Assembly (NCBI RefSeq): GCF_047511655.1 | Contig: NC_133396.1 | Span: forward strand, 134,363,490 to 134,427,489 | Length of the DNA stretch: 64,000 nt | Source of the DNA: Castor canadensis | Lineage: Eukaryota; Chordata; Mammalia; Rodentia; Castoridae | Direction of reading: 5' to 3' | Shown: piece by piece, positions 27,301 through 40,898 of the stretch | Numbering within the stretch: the stretch's first letter is position 1 | Layout: each line of letters starts with the position of its first letter | The notes under the pieces: model-generated | What the model was told of the DNA's origin: nothing | The model's input: only the letters and a program-made list of their open reading frames with translations | The model's database searches: none | Made by a program: the position numbers and the translations under genes

Positions 27301-30300
27301 CAAAGATTTCTATGTTGACATTTTTAAAGAGCCAATATGAATTTTAGAACTGATGATACAATGGAAATTAAGAAAAATAACCTTCAAAGGTGGGCTTAAA
27401 AGATTGGAGTTGATTGAGGTTAAAACTGTAGCCTTGAAGATAGAACAGTGGAAATTATGCTGGGTATTGACTCAAAACCTAAAATTGAACCTAACACGAA
27501 ATCCTAAACACTTGTTGAGAAGCCTTTAGAAGTTGAAGAGTAGGAGAGATGGGTGTTAGTTTAAAAAAACAATGGAAAAAATTGGGTACAACACACAAAG
27601 GTACATAATCAAGAAGCTGATTAAATTCCAATATGATAGACAAATGAAAGTCAGGCTACTACATATCATAATGTAATTGAAGGAAAAAAATGTCTTGAAA
27701 TCAGTAAGATAGAACTATGGCTTACCTAATGTAGAACAAGAATAAAATGAATGTTGATTTGCCATCAATGACCATAGAGGCCACAGGAATTGTAAGAAAA
27801 GAACTGTCAACCTCAAATTCTATTTTAGAAAAAAGGCATAAATGAAAACATGCTCAGACTAAAAAAGACTAAGAGAATTTTTCTCCAGCAACTACCTTTA
27901 TTTAACTTATATTATTTTATTGGTATAATTAATACTGTACATAATAAGAATTTTCATTATGACATTTCCATACATGTATGCAAAATGCTTTGTCATATTC
28001 ATCCTCTTATTACTCTTATCCCCCTCTGTTCCCCTGCATTTACCTTTAATTCTTAAGTAGACGGCCTCACATCAGAGTTACCTTTAAAGTATAACTAAAG
28101 AAATTCTTCAATAAAAATTAAAAGCTAACAGTAGGTGTTTGAGACTTCATGAAGGAGGAAAAAGACCAATATAATTGATAAAAAGAAAGGTATGTAGCAT
28201 AATAAACTATTTTTCTCCTCATGAGTTTGCTCAACTATGTTTAACATTTGATGTAAAATTGTACCATTTTAAATGGTGCTCAATGGACATACAGGAAGTA
28301 CTAAATGTATTTTAATTCACAGTGTGGGAAGGGTAAATGGAGTTAAGTGGAAGTTTCCATACTTGAAATGAAGTATAAAATGTTGACACTAGTAGAGAGC
28401 AGTATTAACACCTAGAGCAACAACTGTTAAAAATGTGGGGGGCACTTATCAGAAAGATACACTCAGAAATAGTAAAGATAAATCCAAATAAAATTCATCC
28501 CATAAAGAAAAGGAGGAAAAGAGAAATATGACCAAGAAACAGAGAAAACAAATAAAAACAGACAGCCTTAACATATTAACAGTTATTTTAAATGTAAATT
28601 GTCTAAATACATCAATTAAAAGACTGAAAATAAAAAGATTTATTGGTTAAGAAGAACAAACTGTATCCTGTCATTTTCAAATTCACATCATCAAAAACAA
28701 AGTAGGTATAATTAAATTAAAAAAGAGAAAAATAGCAGATGAAAATTAATGTTAAAAATGGAAATGGATGATGTAATATCTCCATTGTTAGTTTTCCTTA
28801 TTTCCTGAAATCTCCATATTGGAGTGCTCATGACTAAGTACCCAACACTCCTTTTTGTCAGTACAGAAATTCACTGGATGGCCTCAGTCAGTACATAGCT
28901 TTTATCAGATTCTATGAGTGATCGATCCTCTGCTACCTGTTTCATATCTCAAAGTGGGTAACTATTTAAGCCTGTCAAATGTAGGTAGTTTATCTTTTAC
29001 ATACTTAGTCCTCAGAAGTAACAATGTCTTAACGATGAAGATGAAGAACTTCCCTTGGTTTCATTTTTCCTTCAATCTGGTTGGATCTATCTCAAAAAAA
29101 ATATAGACTGTTTCCTGGCTCATTTCACAAAAGGAATAAAACATTTAGCCATACTATTTTATTTGCATTCAAAAATATTTCTGACAAGAACTACTGAACT
29201 TCATTTTTATCAGCATATTTTATCCTAATTATATTTGTAACAAAAATTAGGGAATATTATACTTTACCTTTGCATTGAGGTGGTTTGGTCCATGTTCCAT
29301 TTAGACACATCACCTCTACTTCCCCAAATATTTCTAAAGGTTTGGTGCATTCATAACGTACTCTTTCACCAGGTGGATATTCGTCCATCTGTCTTGATAT
29401 TATTGTAGCATTTTTCACTTTGGGTGGATTCACACAGGAATTCTCTAAATAGAAAGGAAAAGAAAGTAATTCCACCCATTGTGCATTTCTGGTAGACAAT
29501 CAATGAATAAAATTCTGAATTACAGTTCAAGGGTAGCTGAATATCAATAGATAGTCTATCATAAAGGATATGACTGCTTTTAATAAATTTCACTATAATG
29601 TTGAGGAATAAAAGATAAAGTGTTCACATACTTAAATCTTTTTCCCATCCTTCATGAGAACACCTACAGACTTCTTCTCACTTGGAAGCCAGTGAAGATG
29701 AAAATTTTCACAGATATTTCTCCTTTAAGTTAGTAAATATTACAATTTATATAAATGTAAGCAAAATTGAGAAATTTCAAAAAGAAGTCAGAATAAAGAG
29801 ATTACATGGCATTATTCTTGGGTTGAAATCATCCTGCTTATGAATAGTAAACATGTTCTCTACAAAAAATAGAGCTCAACAAACTGAAAGCTTCCTGTCA
29901 GCAAAAATTTGTAGTAGTACACAATTGGCAGGCATTGAAAATAACTAAAAATTAGAAATATACTCCATCCAAAATAAGAAGGCTGAAAATCATAAAGTTG
30001 TGGATTCTCCATAAATCATTTTAGATATCCAACACGATTTCCATCAGACTCTAAACAAAGGGGATTGATAAACTGAACTAAAAAGTACATGGATGAGGAA
30101 AGCTCCACTTCCCCCAAAATGAGACTGATTAACGAAAAAGATTAGGGTGAAATGTCCTGATTAAATATCCATAGTTATTACATATCTACTCTGATTGTGA
30201 TAGAAGATTATTAAAAGACCAGTTGAAAATTATCTACTAAATATTGCAATATAGAATGTGGGATAACAGTCACAGCATATAGACCCATAGTATAAGCAAA

Positions 30301-33262
30301 AGATGCAATATTAGATAATGGATATGTGAGGCTTCCCACACTTTTTAAAAAAGAACATTTGATTATCATTGTGCCTAAAAATCTAATCAAAGGAATTAAA
30401 ACTATGAAAAAGAAAGACAAAACAGTGTAACTGTTAGGATAAAAAGTATAATGTCTCTATATTCTTGAGGAAGTATTACTTTAAAAGTTAAAACATTAGT
30501 TGCAAAATAATTGATAATTTCATAGTAAAAGGAGCAACTTCTGTGTGTAACAAATAAAAAATTTTTTAAATGAAGTAAAATACAATCCATGAAGTGGAGA
30601 ACACATTTGAAATGATGTAATTGAAACATGCTAATATTTAGAATTTCCAATTCCCACAATAAACACAAAACCTCCAAAAAGATGCTAACAAGAACATCAA
30701 ATCCCATTTCACAGATTAAAATAATTAACTGTTTGTAGCTGTATGTGCTATATCCAATTCATAATAAAAGATGTGTATCAACACTGCAGTGCTGTTACAT
30801 TTCATAGCCATTTATTTTTTAAACATTTAAATGTGACTTCATTAGCTAGTATGGAGAACAGGAATGAAAATTAATGTTTATGGGGAAAGCCACTAGAGAA
30901 ATCCATCTAAATAGAGTATACACAATGTTCAGAACATCCCTTCCTAGTTACATGTGACAGAGAAATTCAGAGACAAACAGCATGACTGTGAAAATATAAT
31001 GCCATTTCTTTGACATATGAATATACTCTTGGCTTCCATCCTATTTATTTTTAATTCTATAATCATTTACATCAATCGATTAATCTGTTTCAATGTATAT
31101 GTCACTAATGACTTAATAAACATAGTATTCATTTGTACTCTGGATTAATGTCTGCTGATTGATGAATTTTTTCTTACTACATACTCATCAAGGAAATTGT
31201 ACATTCAGTTATAAACATTGGAAAAATGACATAGTTTTATGTACATTTGGCATAGTTAGTGTAGGTCTGTCTATCCGCTTGTCACAGCAGTGTACTTACT
31301 GATGTGGATGCATTTGGGAAGGGGTGACCAGCCACTCTCTGTACACACAATTGTGTTCTCTTCATTTGGAAAACTATAGCCAGGATAGCACTGAACTTTC
31401 ACAGATTGATCCTGTACATATGTTCTTGTTGAGGATGGAGAAATTCCATTTTCCACAAATCTCAGAACACATTGTCCTAAAGAACAAGGCAATGATAAAT
31501 GAAAGAAAGAAAAAAATTAATTTGGCCAAAGTACTAAATTAAAAGTGTGTGTGCAATGTTGAAATGGATTGCATAACATTCAAAAATAATGTGAAATTAA
31601 GAAATGAACCAATGTGGGTTGCAATACACACGTGCATGGAAGCAACACTAAGAATCCCTCTGTGTAGCTCTTTTTATCTCAAACTAGCAAAAAATGCCAT
31701 TTTTCTTATTATCTCTTATGTTTTCTCTTCAACAAAATCAGAGAACAAGGTGGGGAAACAGGTACTGCCCGGAAGGGGTGGTGCCCAAATAATGTATACA
31801 CATGTAAGTAAAAGTAAAAATGATAAAGAAATAAATGCAATTTGGACAAACAGAAATAAAAAGGAATATCCCCAGCACAGAAAAAAATAGAAGAAAAGAA
31901 AAAGAAAGGAATTATATAAAGGTGGGAAGAAGTAAAAGTATCATAATTCATTTAAAAAAAGAAAAAGTAAAACTATTAGCAAATGTTGGTTTTAAAAGGA
32001 TGTTATTTATATTTTTAAGTTTTAAAATTAAAGCATGTGTAAATGAGAAATTATTCTTGTGAATAATTACTCTTCATCATTTTCATGTGATTTTAATGAA
32101 AAACTCATTATAAAAGCCAAAATGGTATGGTTTTGTCCCTACACTCTTCCTTTGGTCCCCCTCTGCCTTATTAGTACACTGGGTCTCACCAGGTTGGCTT
32201 CAGACTGACAATCCTATTGCCTCCAACTCCTGAGTGCTGGAATTGTGGTGTGCACCACCACAACTGGCCTTTGGCACTTTTTTGTCCTTCAAGACTTATT
32301 TGTAATCACAATCTGTCTCTACCCTTTGAGATAACTATATGTACATAATCGTAAAGACATTTACTTACTGAGGCATGGCACTGCTGGCGCCCATCCTTCT
32401 TTTGTGCAGTAAATAAAATCCCAGTATGATCTTGAAGGAGTCACATAATTCTCATGACATTGATAGCTGTAATATTTTCCTATAGGTACCGGAAAGTATG
32501 GTTTGTATCTCTCCTCATAATATAGACGCCCATGTTTTATTTGTGGAAAATCACAAGGTTTCACTTGCAAGAAAAAAGGTGTAAGTAAAAATTTTATCTT
32601 AGTGAACAGTCATAGCAGAGATGAATCATTTGATCAGTTGATAATCTTCTTTTATTATCACAATTATACACATAATATTAAGGTTTCCAGCACAAGTAAT
32701 GTATAGAATTCAGATGACTGAGGTATGTAAGGAGGTCTTTGCTAACAAAGTTGAAATTGCATCTTGTGAGTCACCAGAGAAGTGAACTACAAATATTTGC
32801 TAATATCCAAAGAGTTAAAATTGTCATCAACATTTGTTTGTTCTTGTTTTAATTGGAAATTTAGGCATTTTGATATGTTGTAAACTATTTTAAGATGAGG
32901 TACATTTAATATAATTGCTTTTTATTGTTTTATTCTTATGTATTGAATAATTTTAACACACATTTTAAGTGCTACATTGTTTATTATATTAACAGGTATA
33001 CATATAATATTTTTCAAAAAATTTCCCTGTTTTGTGAGCTTACTGAAAACAATTAGTATTTTAAATGTTAGAACAGTATTCATTTTTTCCATGAGCTATG
33101 ATTCTATTTTAGCAAACATTATGCAACATGTTTCAGAGAATTCCTCTGCACGCACATGCACACACACGCACACACACGTGCACACGCACACACACATGCA
33201 CACACTCACACACATGCACACACACATGCACACGCACACACATACACACGTGCACACACATG

Positions 33263-33294
<32 letters not shown>

Positions 33295-36200
33295 CGCACA
33301 CACACACAGACTCCAAATATTTTACAGCATCCTTAAATTTATTGACCCATTTCCTTTTTGTTTGACTAGGAAACTTTTCAAGAAGTTTCTAACACTTTTT
33401 TTATGAATTATGAATCTTGAATTCTTGCTGGTCCTACGTGTATTTCTGTAACAATGGCTGTACAATGACACTTTTCTGAGTACACTTTCTTGGTCTTCAG
33501 TTCTTATCTCTTATCATTGACAGACACATCATGGTTTTTATTATGCCCCCGATGCTGAAATTAAATTGCTTATTTAGGATTTAGTTTTGTTTTTTCTAAG
33601 TAACATTTACTTTTCTCCATACCACATTTTTTGGAGGATGGAACTGAGATATGAACTAAGGGCTTTGTACAAGCAAAGCAGATACTCTACCACTTAAGTC
33701 ACAACTCCAGCCATTCTTTTTTCCCCTCTGGTTATTTTGGAGATGGGGTCTCATGAACTATTTGCCTGGCTTGCCTTGAACTGTGGTCCCCCAGATATCA
33801 GCCTCCCAAGTAGTTAGGATTACAAGTGTGAACCACTGGCACTTGGTTTCTGCACCACTTTTTTTGATTAGAAAGATTTAGAGTTTTTTCCACTTACCTT
33901 TGGATTTTATGAATTGCATTATGCTATGCTAGTATGTGTGTCATTTAACAATAACTGTGTCTTGGATAAGTTTGAGTATTTGGATTATAGGTAGAGAGAT
34001 ATTTTCACAAATCAGCTAGAACTCTCATTCAATTATAGAGCAGAGATTTGAAACATGGTGGTCACTTGCAGAATAAATGTGTTTATCCATCTCATTATGG
34101 TGTTTCATAGAACATGAAACAAATTAACCACTGTGAAGTCTTTTCAAAAGTACAGAATGAGACACAGTTACAAGTTGATATTATATAACAGGTTTGAGCC
34201 CCTTTGCTACTCTTCTGTTTGGTGTGGAAACAAGGTGTACCTGGACACAGAATAGTATTTCCATAGGGTCTGATCAGCAGAGTCAGCCCTTAGAACAGGT
34301 TGATTCTGCTTCTTACACCCCTACCAATGCAGTTTATGGCCTCACTATTATCTATGTGGTTCAATCTCAATGTTGACTCACACTAATCCTAAAATTCACT
34401 AAAATAGTCACTGGTTTTTGTTGCTGTTGTGAATCTGTCTGAACTAAGCAGCTCATTTCTTTGACCAAACCCAGAATCTTAAGAGTTATCACTCTAAATT
34501 TCATTTTATTAAATTCAACCTGGCACACAGGATTCTCTTTGAATGATCTGTCCTAATGTAGATTCACTTTTATTATCCTTTGTGTAATTCCAGTTGTGAA
34601 TTTGTATGTATATCCTCTAAAATATTAAAGTATTTGATGACAGAAATAAATAATAAAGCAGGCCTGAGAAGAATGTCCTATGTCTAATAAACAGATAAGG
34701 TTATTTAATGAAATTATAAACAAATAAGACATGCAATTGGTCAACATTTTATCATGTCTGTGAGAACTTCAGAAAGTTCATAGTGAAATTATCTTGTTGA
34801 AATCCAGATTTAGCTATAGTTGATCTGGATAAGTACAACTAAAAATGTTGGATATATCATTTTTAAGATACTAGAAGATTGAGGATAGAACATTTAGTCT
34901 GGTTATGAACATCAGGATTCAAGAAATGGCACTTCATTGTGCTATTTGAATTCTGTATTGAACTCCTCTGTATCACAGCTGGAGCACTGGAGAAGAACAC
35001 ACTGAGGAGTATCAGGATCCAATAAAGAAAGACAATCCCAAGAGGAGTTATCTCTTTAAAAAAGATGGCCAGGACAGACCAACCAATGAGAGGAAAACCT
35101 TTTGCAATAAGATATGCCCTAATCTAGAAAAGACATCAATGTCCAGCCTCTATACTCTCTGACACCAGAGGCAACCCACACATTGAAGTGGCAAGACCTT
35201 TCTCCAATAGTCTGTCCTATAGCCAGAGGCAAGTGGGAAACCTAGACTTAACCAACATCATGGTAATGGAGACCTGCTAAATAGGAATTTTAAATAAAAT
35301 GTGCATCTCAAAATACAACACCCATTATGTCTACAATATAATTAAATCCTTCATCAAGTTAAGGACCAGAAAAATTTCAAAAAAGAAAAGATAATAAAAA
35401 TGTGTACTGACATGACAAATATGTCCAGATGGACAATCTTTAAAAAAAGAATTGGAGAACTCAAAACACTATAGAAATTTTTAAAATTATCCTCAGTGAT
35501 GGATAAAAAAGATTGGAGATGAGATAAGGAGGATTGTGGTTCCAGGCCAGTCTGTGAAAATAGTTCATAATACCCTTTCTCCAAAATAACTAGAGGTGTG
35601 ACAATGTAGGTGTGACTCAAGTAGAGTACCTATTTTTCAAGCACAAAGCTCTTAATACAAACCCCAATTCCCCCAAAAAAATTTATGGAAAGAAGAGTTG
35701 TGTTTTTCTTTGAAAAGATGAAGAATATGATACTGTAGTTAGAATAAACAAGGAAAAATGAGAGACCATCCAAATAAAATCAGAAATGAAAAGGACACAT
35801 TAAAACTGATATTACAGAAGTACAAAAGGTTATTAGGAACTACTACAACCATGTACTGGCAAATTAGAAAATTTACAATAAATAAATAAATTTCTGGGCA
35901 CATATGCTTACCAGAATTGAATGGAAAGGACATAAAGAAAAGTCAGGAGACAAACATCAAACAGTGAGACTGAATCAGTAATATAAGTATCTGCCAAAGA
36001 TAATACCAGGATCAGATGACTTCATTACTTAATTCTCCAAACATTTGATGCAGAACTAACACCAGTTCTTTCCAAAGTATTTCAAAGGTTGAAAGTAAGG
36101 GGAGCCTTCCAAATGCATTCAACGAGGCCAACATTATCCTGATACCAAAAAGATACAGCATAAAAAGAATCTTTAGACCAAAAATATTTCAGCGTATGAA

Positions 36201-39200
36201 CATCAATAAACGTAATGCATCACATCAAGAGAATGAGGGAGAACATTATATGACCAATTCAATAGATGCACAAAAAGCATTTGACATTATTTAGCATCAT
36301 AAAAGCCCTGAACACACAAGGCATAAAAGTATCACACATCAACATATTAAAGTTATGTATGACGAGCTCACAGCCAGCATCATACTGAAAGATGAAAATG
36401 TTTCTTCTAAGATCTGAAGCAAGACAAAGATGTTCACTCTCATTGCCTTTATTCAATGTAGTACTGGAAGTTTTAGACAGAAAATTGGATAAGGAAAAGA
36501 TATAAAAGTTATACAAATAGGAAGAGAGGAAATCAAATTATCCCTGCTTGGAGATGATCCAATTCTACATATTTGAAACTAAATACTCTACTGAAAGAGT
36601 ATTAGAACTGATAAATGAATTCAGTAAAGTTCAAGATACAACATCAACACACAGACATCAGGACCATTTTACACACCAATAGTGAACTTGCTGAGAAAGC
36701 AATCAGGAAGACATTCCTTTATAATAGCTATCAAAATATTCAGGAATTAGTCTAAGGAAGTAAATGATGAAAATTACAAGACCTAATGAAAGAAACTGAA
36801 GAAAACACAACACTAAAATGAACATATCTCCCATGCTCAACAATCGGGAGAATTTCTATTGTGATGTGTACGTGCTACCCAAACTGATGCACAGACATAT
36901 CGATATTCCCCTGTAACACCAATGGCATTCTTGAAAACTAGATAAATAATCCTAAAACTTATATGAAACAACAATAAACAGCCAAAGAAGTTTTGAACTA
37001 AAGGAAAAAAACCCTGAAAAATGTCAGAATACTTAATTTCACCACTTGCTACTAAGTCATAGTAACCAACCAGCATGGTCTGGCATACAATGTGACCTAA
37101 GACCAATGGGACAGACTACATATCCCAGAAATAAACCCACATATCCCAGAAATAAACCCACATAGCCATAGCTAACTGAAAGTATTAAAAACTGTCAGGT
37201 ATTTAAAAAGAACTGGCCTTTTTTCACTTTAATATTTTAGTTTTGTGATCATTTATTGCCAACTAACTTGGTAATGTAGATGATAAATGGTGTGACTTAA
37301 ACATAAGAGGACTGACCTCGAAACCTCACATAGTACTTCTATTTAGAACATGCATTTGAGTTACATAGATAGAAAGCTGTGCTGTTTACACATCCACTTA
37401 GACACAATTGGAACTAAAAATCAAATTCTAATGACAGGAGCAAATGCCAAAACCTGTTTTTAACCCAGATAATGGAATTCTTTTTTAAAAATCTAGACGA
37501 CAGCAGGATGAAGAGGATAGTACTGTACTCACTGGTGGAAATGCACACGGGAGGAATGGACCATCCCCTTTCTGTACATGAGATGGTTTTCTCATTGTTT
37601 TGAAGGCTGTAGCCACGATTGCAAAGAATTTGTACAGTGTCTCCTTCCAGGTGTGTTTTTCCTGAAGATATAGAATGACCATTTTCCACAGAAGGAAAGA
37701 AACAAACTCCTAAGAACCAAAGAATATGATCAGTGTGCCATATCAACATAGTATAAGAAAGGAAAAATTGCATTTTAAAAACTAGCAACTTTTCAAAACT
37801 GAGCTCAAATATAAAAAGTTTCAAATGAATTCAGGTCATGCTGCCATATGTGATTTATTCTTACATTTGAATCAAGATTAGTATTTCATGCTGCTATTGT
37901 ATGGTTTTTATTATATAATATTTTATATTTATAAATTCTTTTAAATATGAACCGTCTTAAATGCCAATTTCTGTCTTATTTCTCATAGATGTTTTAACAG
38001 GAGGAGAATGACTCTCACTATCTATTTCATTGGATAATCTCTTCTGTCTCCCACTGTTTTTCTCTTTGGATACACCTGTCATCAACTGGATCTGCTCCAT
38101 ACTCTCACTGAAGTAGCAATATAGATTAAAAATTTTTCAGGATAAAAGAAATGATTTATGGAAAATATAAAAGTGAAAAACCTTCCCATGCAATCGTTGA
38201 GAAAATGGTTAATTCAAACAGAATATATATGTAAAAAGACTTTTCTTTCAAATGAAAAACCTGGTCACTACAAAATCAGTATTTAGGAAGAACTATTAGA
38301 CATTAAATGTATCCATCATCACTTTTTGAAATTAATATATTTCAGTGTGCATAGCACTTCCATATAGTATTGCAAGTTGAAATATTTATTCTACTCTCCA
38401 TTAATTTTCAAAAAAGACAGCTCATAAAAGACGACTGCTAGCTCCTGCACTGCTAGCGCTTTTAGTCCCTGCGCCCGTGACTGTGGAGACCACGTGACCC
38501 CCTCTTATAAATTCTTCTCTTTTCAATGAATCAATGCTCCTGTAAGAATTGGGATGTGTACTCACTGAGACACTTTGGTGTTGGAGACCATCCTTCTTCT
38601 GTGCATGTTATTTCAGTCCATATGGATTTTGAGGGAGATACAAAATCATATTCACAGGAGTAGTAGAAAACTTTCCCAGTAGAGACTGGGAAAGATGGCT
38701 TATGTTTCTTTTCATCATATAAAATTCCATGGTTTATTTGTGGAAAATCACAAAGTCCCCCTGGGAAAAGTCAAACAAATCCAAAGAAGTAAATGTCAGT
38801 CTGCATTAGTGAATCCTTAAATCATATTTAATCACCTCCTTGATGATCTTTTTCCTCTTATTTATCTTAAATACATGTAACTCAAATGCCTTCTAGCGTG
38901 CCTTCATGTACCTCACATACATGTATGAAAGTGTCCAAATGCAGCCTATTGTTGATATAAATAATACACACTAAAAGAGTACATGTGTATTTGAGAACAA
39001 AATTTTTAATAAGTATGGAATAAACATTTTGAAATAATATAAAACATGAACTTTTTGGCAGGCAGTACCTTCAAGAAGACCCCCATACAACAACTTAAGA
39101 AAAGAGTCAAAAAGGAAAAGACATATGTAGTATGTGGTGGTGGGAGGATAGGGTGTGCTTACCTTTCAATCCACGTCCTTTGGTCTTTCAACTGACAACC

Positions 39201-40847
39201 ATTCACATAGCTACCAATTTTTTTTACTCTATTTTTTTGCAGTACATTAGACTTGTGGGGTTGGTAGTAAGGTTCATTAATATCACCGATTTTTTTTCTG
39301 GTTACACATTTAATGCAATTTCATTTAAAATACTTTAGAATACAAAGAATCACTAAGAACAATCTATCAAGATAAAACTGCAGCTAAATTCTGATGAACT
39401 TGTAGGTATGAATACATTTTCTCCAGCATAACATGTATGGATGGGTGTGTATATGTGATATACACGTGGTATGGTGCAAAATCTGTCAGGACAATTTACA
39501 AAATGTATAAAATCATTACATTTTTGAACTAGTTTTTGTATGTTTCTTTGTATATGTTATTAAACTTTGCTTTTTGGAAGAGGTACATTTACAGATAAGT
39601 TGAGTGGAAGGCAATGACATTTCTCATTCCCCAGCCCCAGTGCAAAGCTTTCCCATCATAATTGTCAGAGGTTAACCAAGCTCAGAAGACCAAACATCGT
39701 ATGTTCTCCCTCATATGTGGACTTTAGATCAAGGGCAAATACAGCAAGGGGACTGGACTTTAGTCACATGATAAGGTGAGAGCATACAAGGGAGGTATGA
39801 GGACAGGTAAGAAACCCAAAAAAACATGATAAAATTTGATGTCCTCAATGCAAAGGAACTAATGCAGAAACTTTAAAGTGACAGAGGCCAATGGGAGAAG
39901 GGGACCAGGAACTAGAGAAAAGGTCAGTTTGAGTAGAATCAACTTAGAATGTAACACATATGTACATGGAAGCAATGCGAGGAATCTCCCTCTATAGCTA
40001 TCCTTATCTCAACTAGCAAAATCCCTTGGTCCTTCCTATTATCGTTTATACTCGCTCTTCAACAAAATTAGAGATGAGGGGAAAGTTGTTTCGGCCTGGA
40101 AATGAGGGGGTGGGGGGGAAAGGGAGGGGGGACGGGGGCAGGAGGGGGTCAGGGGAAAGGGGCAAGAAATGACCCAAACATTGTATGCACATATGAACAA
40201 AAGACATATTTTTTTTTAGGTTTATGATTTGGAGTACTGTATTTTCAACCACAGTTTTTCTTTGAAGCTCAAGATATTGACTTCATATATTAACTTTGCA
40301 TAATACATGGTGTTATTTCTCTTTCTCTTTGGAAAACATTGTGTACAAATTCAGCTCACAAATCTGGGAAATCGTTATTTTTCACTTACCTACAGGTAAG
40401 GTCCAGCATTGCATAATATTTGAAACTATTAATTCCTGTGGTATTTAACCTTGTGAAATCTGAAGCTGTTTATCTAATAGTTTAAATTTGACATTAGTTA
40501 GTTTTAGAGAAACTTTCAGGTCTAGACTTTTTTGTGTTTATTACTTATTATACCTGTTTTTCAGGTACCATTTGTCCTGTCTCTCAAATTACAGTACTGG
40601 ATTTTTATGCATTATACATACAGATTCTTCTCAATTCAGAATAATGTGGCTTTTATTCTCCAATTTTATTCTACTTGTCATTCAAAATGCATTTCACAAC
40701 ATTCACCAATACTCTTATGTGCCTTACCAGTGGTGCTAGCTACAAACTTCCCTTGAAAGGTCTACTAGTACCCATTCCAAAGTGTAGGTCAATATTTATT
40801 TCTATTAACTCTACATTCTGAAGGCACCTTATGAATACATTTCTTAT

Positions 40848-40898
<51 letters not shown>

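Larger units (their letters stand above)
31477..32368 (-). other. Intron 4 of CFHR copy A
   Basis: 892 bases containing an L1 3' tail (31608-31830) absent from copy B, and an antisense B1-like SINE (32165-32275) shared with copy B at 62233-62332. Confidence 0.6.
11493..34000. repeat. Segmental duplication block A
   Basis: Colinear with 49900-64000 in direct orientation, covering antisense L1s, unassigned flank and CFHR exons SCR3-SCR7 with their introns. Exons and introns look about 85-92 percent alike by eye. The left edge is about 11493, where matching stops in both copies. The right edge lies beyond copy B's end of the window. The provirus 15366-21750 is an insertion within this block. 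Confidence 0.8.
32564..37532 (-). other. Intron 3 of CFHR copy A
   Basis: 4.97 kb joining the CFHR1-type half to the CFH6-7/18-20-type half. It holds a long CA repeat (33149-33310), a dimeric SINE (33634-33848), unassigned sequence 33850-34640, a relic of an SCR19-side intron (about 34840-35560), and sense L1 ORF2 fragments (about 35740-37190). Confidence 0.6.

Noticed and set aside
33149-33310. CRISPR-like array or other spaced repeat
   Set aside because: Simple dinucleotide repeats without unique spacers, in a mammalian genome.
33096-33406. Open frames of His/Thr or Cys/Val repeats, also at 63011-63555
   Set aside because: They are translations of CA/TG microsatellites in several frames at once.
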